A stretch of 8,291 bases of DNA from Pseudomonadota bacterium (GTDB lineage: Bacteria; Pseudomonadota; Gammaproteobacteria; Steroidobacterales; Steroidobacteraceae), in the NCBI GenBank assembly GCA_021781775.1, contig JAJXWE010000045.1, positions 1 through 8,291 on the forward strand. The letters are read 5' to 3'. This document shows positions 6,183-8,291 of this stretch, piece by piece. Position numbers and translations under genes: made by a program. Each line of letters opens with the position of its first letter. Positions within the stretch are counted from its first letter, which is position 1. Below the pieces are notes generated by a model that had not been told where the DNA came from, did no database searches, and worked only from the letters and a program-made list of their open reading frames with translations.

Positions 6183-6647
6183 ATGCGCATACGAATCGTG
6201 GTGGCTGATCAGGCCGAGGCGCGCTTTTACGACACCGAATCTGCCGATCCGCATCTGCGTGCCAGTGGCCATTTATCCGACCCAGAGGCCCGGCTGCACG
6301 AGCGTGATCTGGTGAGCGACCGGCCGGGTCGCGTATTCGACCATGCGGCCCCTCAGGGCGGGCGACGCGGGGCAGTGGCCCATCATGCCACCGGCGGGGA
6401 GCGTACGGCGCATCGGCGCACCGCCGAGTCCTTCGCGCGGCGCATCGCGCTGGAGCTGCAGAGCGCGCACCGCCAGGGGCAGTTCGACCGGGTGGTACTG
6501 ATGGCCGATCCACGCTTTCTCGGGATGCTGCGCCAGGAATTGCCGGAGCAGCTCGAGCGCTGCGTGGTGGCGCAGGTGCCGAAGGACCTGGTGCATCAGG
6601 GCGAGGACGAGGTGAGGGCGCACCTGCCGGCGGAGGCGCTGCGCTGA
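6183..6647 (+). CDS. Host-attachment-family protein (PF10116 type)
   Basis: A 154-residue soluble protein of the family named after an Agrobacterium gene implicated in host-cell attachment. Most members occur in free-living bacteria and their biochemical role is not settled. Family marks are a first strand MRIRIVVADQAEARFYDTES, the central DLVSDRPGRVFDH (42-54), a helix with FARRIALELQ (84-93), FDRVVLMADPRFLGMLRQEL (101-120) and the end motif VPKDLVHQ (132-139). There is no signal peptide or membrane segment, so it should be cytoplasmic. GGAG lies 9 nt before the ATG. The frame stays open far upstream, antisense to the stress-protein gene, but family homology begins at this ATG. It is followed after 39 nt by the phosphorylase, so the two are probably cotranscribed, and it diverges from the USP-CBS-HPF set. 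The context favours a stress or energy role over attachment. Confidence 0.85.
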   Translation: MRIRIVVADQAEARFYDTESADPHLRASGHLSDPEARLHERDLVSDRPGRVFDHAAPQGGRRGAVAHHATGGERTAHRRTAESFARRIALELQSAHRQGQFDRVVLMADPRFLGMLRQELPEQLERCVVAQVPKDLVHQGEDEVRAHLPAEALR

Positions 6648-6686
6648 ACGATCATCGATCGGCCGGACGGACGCGAAGGGGCGCCG

Positions 6687-8291
6687 ATGCTGGATGAGTT
6701 TCTGCGTCTGCCCTGCGTGGCGTATTTCTCCATGGAGATCGCGCTGCGCAACGAGATCCCGACATACGCTGGCGGGCTCGGGGTGCTCGCCGGCGACACG
6801 TTGCGTTCGGCCGCCGATCTGCGCCTGCCGCTGGTGGGGGTGACGCTGGTCAGCCGCGCCGGCTATTTCCGCCAGGAGATCGACGGTGCGGGTCAGCAGA
6901 TCGAGCGGCCGGCCACCTGGGATCCGGCGCGCTGGGCGCTGCCGCTGGATGCGAAGATCGCGGTGCGCATCGAGGACCGGCCGGTCTGGGTGATGGCGTG
7001 GCTGTATGTCGTCGAGAGCCGCATGGGCGGGAGCATCCCGGTGCTGCTGCTCGACACGGACCTGGCCGAGAACCAGCCGGGCGACCGGCAGATCACGCGC
7101 GACCTGTATGGCGGTGACGATGCGTATCGGTTGATGCAGGAGATGGTCCTTGGCTTCGGCGGGGTGCGTATCCTGCGCGCGCTCGGGTTCGACATCAGCG
7201 CGTATCACATGAACGAAGGCCACTCGGCGCTGCTCGGCGTCGAGCTGATGCGCCGCTTTGCGTACCCGGCCGACGACCTGCGACCGGGGGAGTCGCTGTA
7301 CGATCTGCCGCGCGTGCGTGACCTGTGCCGCTTCACCACGCACACGCCGGTCGAAGCGGGCCACGACCGCTTCCCCTACGACTTGGTCAAGCGCCTGTTC
7401 GCAAGCAGTGTCTACGGCTACGACAACCACCATACGCCCCAGCCCGGCGCGCCGGGCGCCGAGCACGGTCCGATCGAGTTTGGAACCCTCACCGCACTAG
7501 CCGGCGAGGACTCACTCAACATGACGCGCCTGGCGCTCAGCGTCAGCGACTTCGTCAACGGCGTTGCCAAGCGTCACGCGGAGGTCTCCGCCAAGATGTA
7601 CCCCGGCTATCAGGTCCGGGCGATCACCAACGGCGTGCACCCCTATACGTGGAGCGCACCGAGCTTCCGCGAGCTCTACGACCGGTACGTCCCAGGTTGG
7701 TGTCACGAGCCGGAGATGCTGCTGCGTGTGCACGGTATTCCCGATGCGGATCTGCTCGCCGCGCACGATAAGGCCAAGCAGGCGCTGATCGCGCGGGTGA
7801 ACAGCCTCACGGGGGTGGAGCTGGCGGCGCAGGTCGCGACGCTGGGGTTTGCGCGGCGGATGACCGCGTACAAGCGGCCGGAGATGCTTTTTACCGACTT
7901 AGAGCGGCTCAAGGCAATCGCTCGCGGGCAGCCGCTGCAGATCGTGCTCGCCGGCAAGGCGCATCCGCACGACGAGGAGGGCAAGCGCCTGATCGGGCTG
8001 CTGCACGCGCGTGCCCGGGAGCTCGCCGGCGCGGTCACCGTGGTCTATCTGCCGGACTACGATCTGGAGCTCGCGATGCTGCTGGTGTCCGGCTCGGACG
8101 TGTGGCTCAACACGCCCCTGCCGCCGCTCGAGGCCTCGGGCACCAGCGGGATGAAGGCGGCGTTCAACGGGGTACCGAGTCTTTCGGTGCTCGACGGCTG
8201 GTGGATCGAGGGCTGTATCGAAGGGGTGACCGGCTGGAGCGTGGACGACGCCGCATCTCTCTATCAGGAGCTGGAGCGGACTGTGCTGCCG
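6687..8291 (+). CDS. glgP: Alpha-glucan (glycogen/maltodextrin) phosphorylase, 3' end cut off
   Basis: GT35-family phosphorylase that releases glucose-1-phosphate from alpha-1,4-glucans, using pyridoxal phosphate. The first 535 residues are present and the frame is open at the window edge. It starts almost at the catalytic fold (VAYFSMEIALRNEIPTYAGG, 11-30) and lacks the N-terminal extension (DUF3417) of the longer alpha-glucan phosphorylases. Other marks are MGGSIPVLLLDTDL (113-126), YHMNEGHSALL (173-183), THTPVEAGHDRFPYD (218-232), AITNGVHPYTW (312-322), the phosphate-site RRMTAYKRPEM (390-400) and LAGKAHPHDEEGK (421-433). EASGTSGMKAAFNG (482-495) carries the expected PLP lysine, K490. This matches the Thermotoga AgpA/TIGR02094 branch rather than the classical E. 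coli GlgP/MalP branch. A GAAGGGG run precedes the ATG. Glycogen breakdown beside stress and hibernation genes suggests energy supply during stasis or oxygen limitation. Confidence 0.94.
   Translation, partial: MLDEFLRLPCVAYFSMEIALRNEIPTYAGGLGVLAGDTLRSAADLRLPLVGVTLVSRAGYFRQEIDGAGQQIERPATWDPARWALPLDAKIAVRIEDRPVWVMAWLYVVESRMGGSIPVLLLDTDLAENQPGDRQITRDLYGGDDAYRLMQEMVLGFGGVRILRALGFDISAYHMNEGHSALLGVELMRRFAYPADDLRPGESLYDLPRVRDLCRFTTHTPVEAGHDRFPYDLVKRLFASSVYGYDNHHTPQPGAPGAEHGPIEFGTLTALAGEDSLNMTRLALSVSDFVNGVAKRHAEVSAKMYPGYQVRAITNGVHPYTWSAPSFRELYDRYVPGWCHEPEMLLRVHGIPDADLLAAHDKAKQALIARVNSLTGVELAAQVATLGFARRMTAYKRPEMLFTDLERLKAIARGQPLQIVLAGKAHPHDEEGKRLIGLLHARARELAGAVTVVYLPDYDLELAMLLVSGSDVWLNTPLPPLEASGTSGMKAAFNGVPSLSVLDGWWIEGCIEGVTGWSVDDAASLYQELERTVLP

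Noticed and set aside
6273..7466. Open frame (397 codons) on the minus strand under the host-attachment-family and phosphorylase genes
   Set aside because: It crosses two well-supported genes in antisense, has no recognisable domain and is rich in Arg, Gln and His; it is a codon-bias shadow.

Overview
This is a GC-rich chromosomal stretch from a Gram-negative bacterium. An outer-membrane TonB-dependent receptor with a signal peptide establishes the envelope type. The mix of genes (a large Pro/Asn-rich TonB receptor, a CaiB/BaiF CoA-transferase, short HPF, CBS, universal stress protein, host-attachment-family protein, alpha-glucan phosphorylase) points to a proteobacterium. A gammaproteobacterium of the Nevskiales/Steroidobacterales type is my best guess, but the sequence here does not prove it. 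There are no rRNA or tRNA genes, CRISPR arrays, transposases, integrases or phage genes.

Region A (1-4093, + strand): a complete TonB-dependent receptor (82-2727) is followed after 127 bp by a class III CoA-transferase (2855-4093). A 12-bp GC hairpin lies just after the receptor stop, and a possible -10 box precedes the CoA-transferase. The pair reads as uptake of an unknown substrate next to a CoA-activation enzyme, although the hairpin may separate their expression.

Region B (4094-4400): a gap of about 300 bp between convergent genes. It has no convincing gene but several GC-rich inverted repeats, including two GTGCC/GGCAC repeats that are each followed by TGAT.

Region C (5959 down to 4401, - strand): three small genes, a universal stress protein (UspA type), a two-CBS-domain protein and an HPF/RaiA-type ribosome-binding protein. 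The gaps are 66 and 77 bp, and each contains a strong hairpin. This looks like a stress or dormancy operon: nucleotide-sensing domains plus ribosome hibernation.

Region D (5960-6182): a divergent regulatory gap with inverted repeats and a possible promoter.

Region E (6183-8291, + strand): a host-attachment-family protein (PF10116 type), then after 39 bp an alpha-glucan phosphorylase that runs off the right edge. With region C this forms a divergent module combining glycogen breakdown, stress sensing and ribosome silencing, which suggests adaptation to energy or oxygen limitation.

I see no clearly new biological system. The points most worth following are the divergent stress/glycogen module with its poorly understood host-attachment-family protein, the repeated strong hairpins without U-tracts in the intergenic gaps, and the paired cysteines in the receptor.
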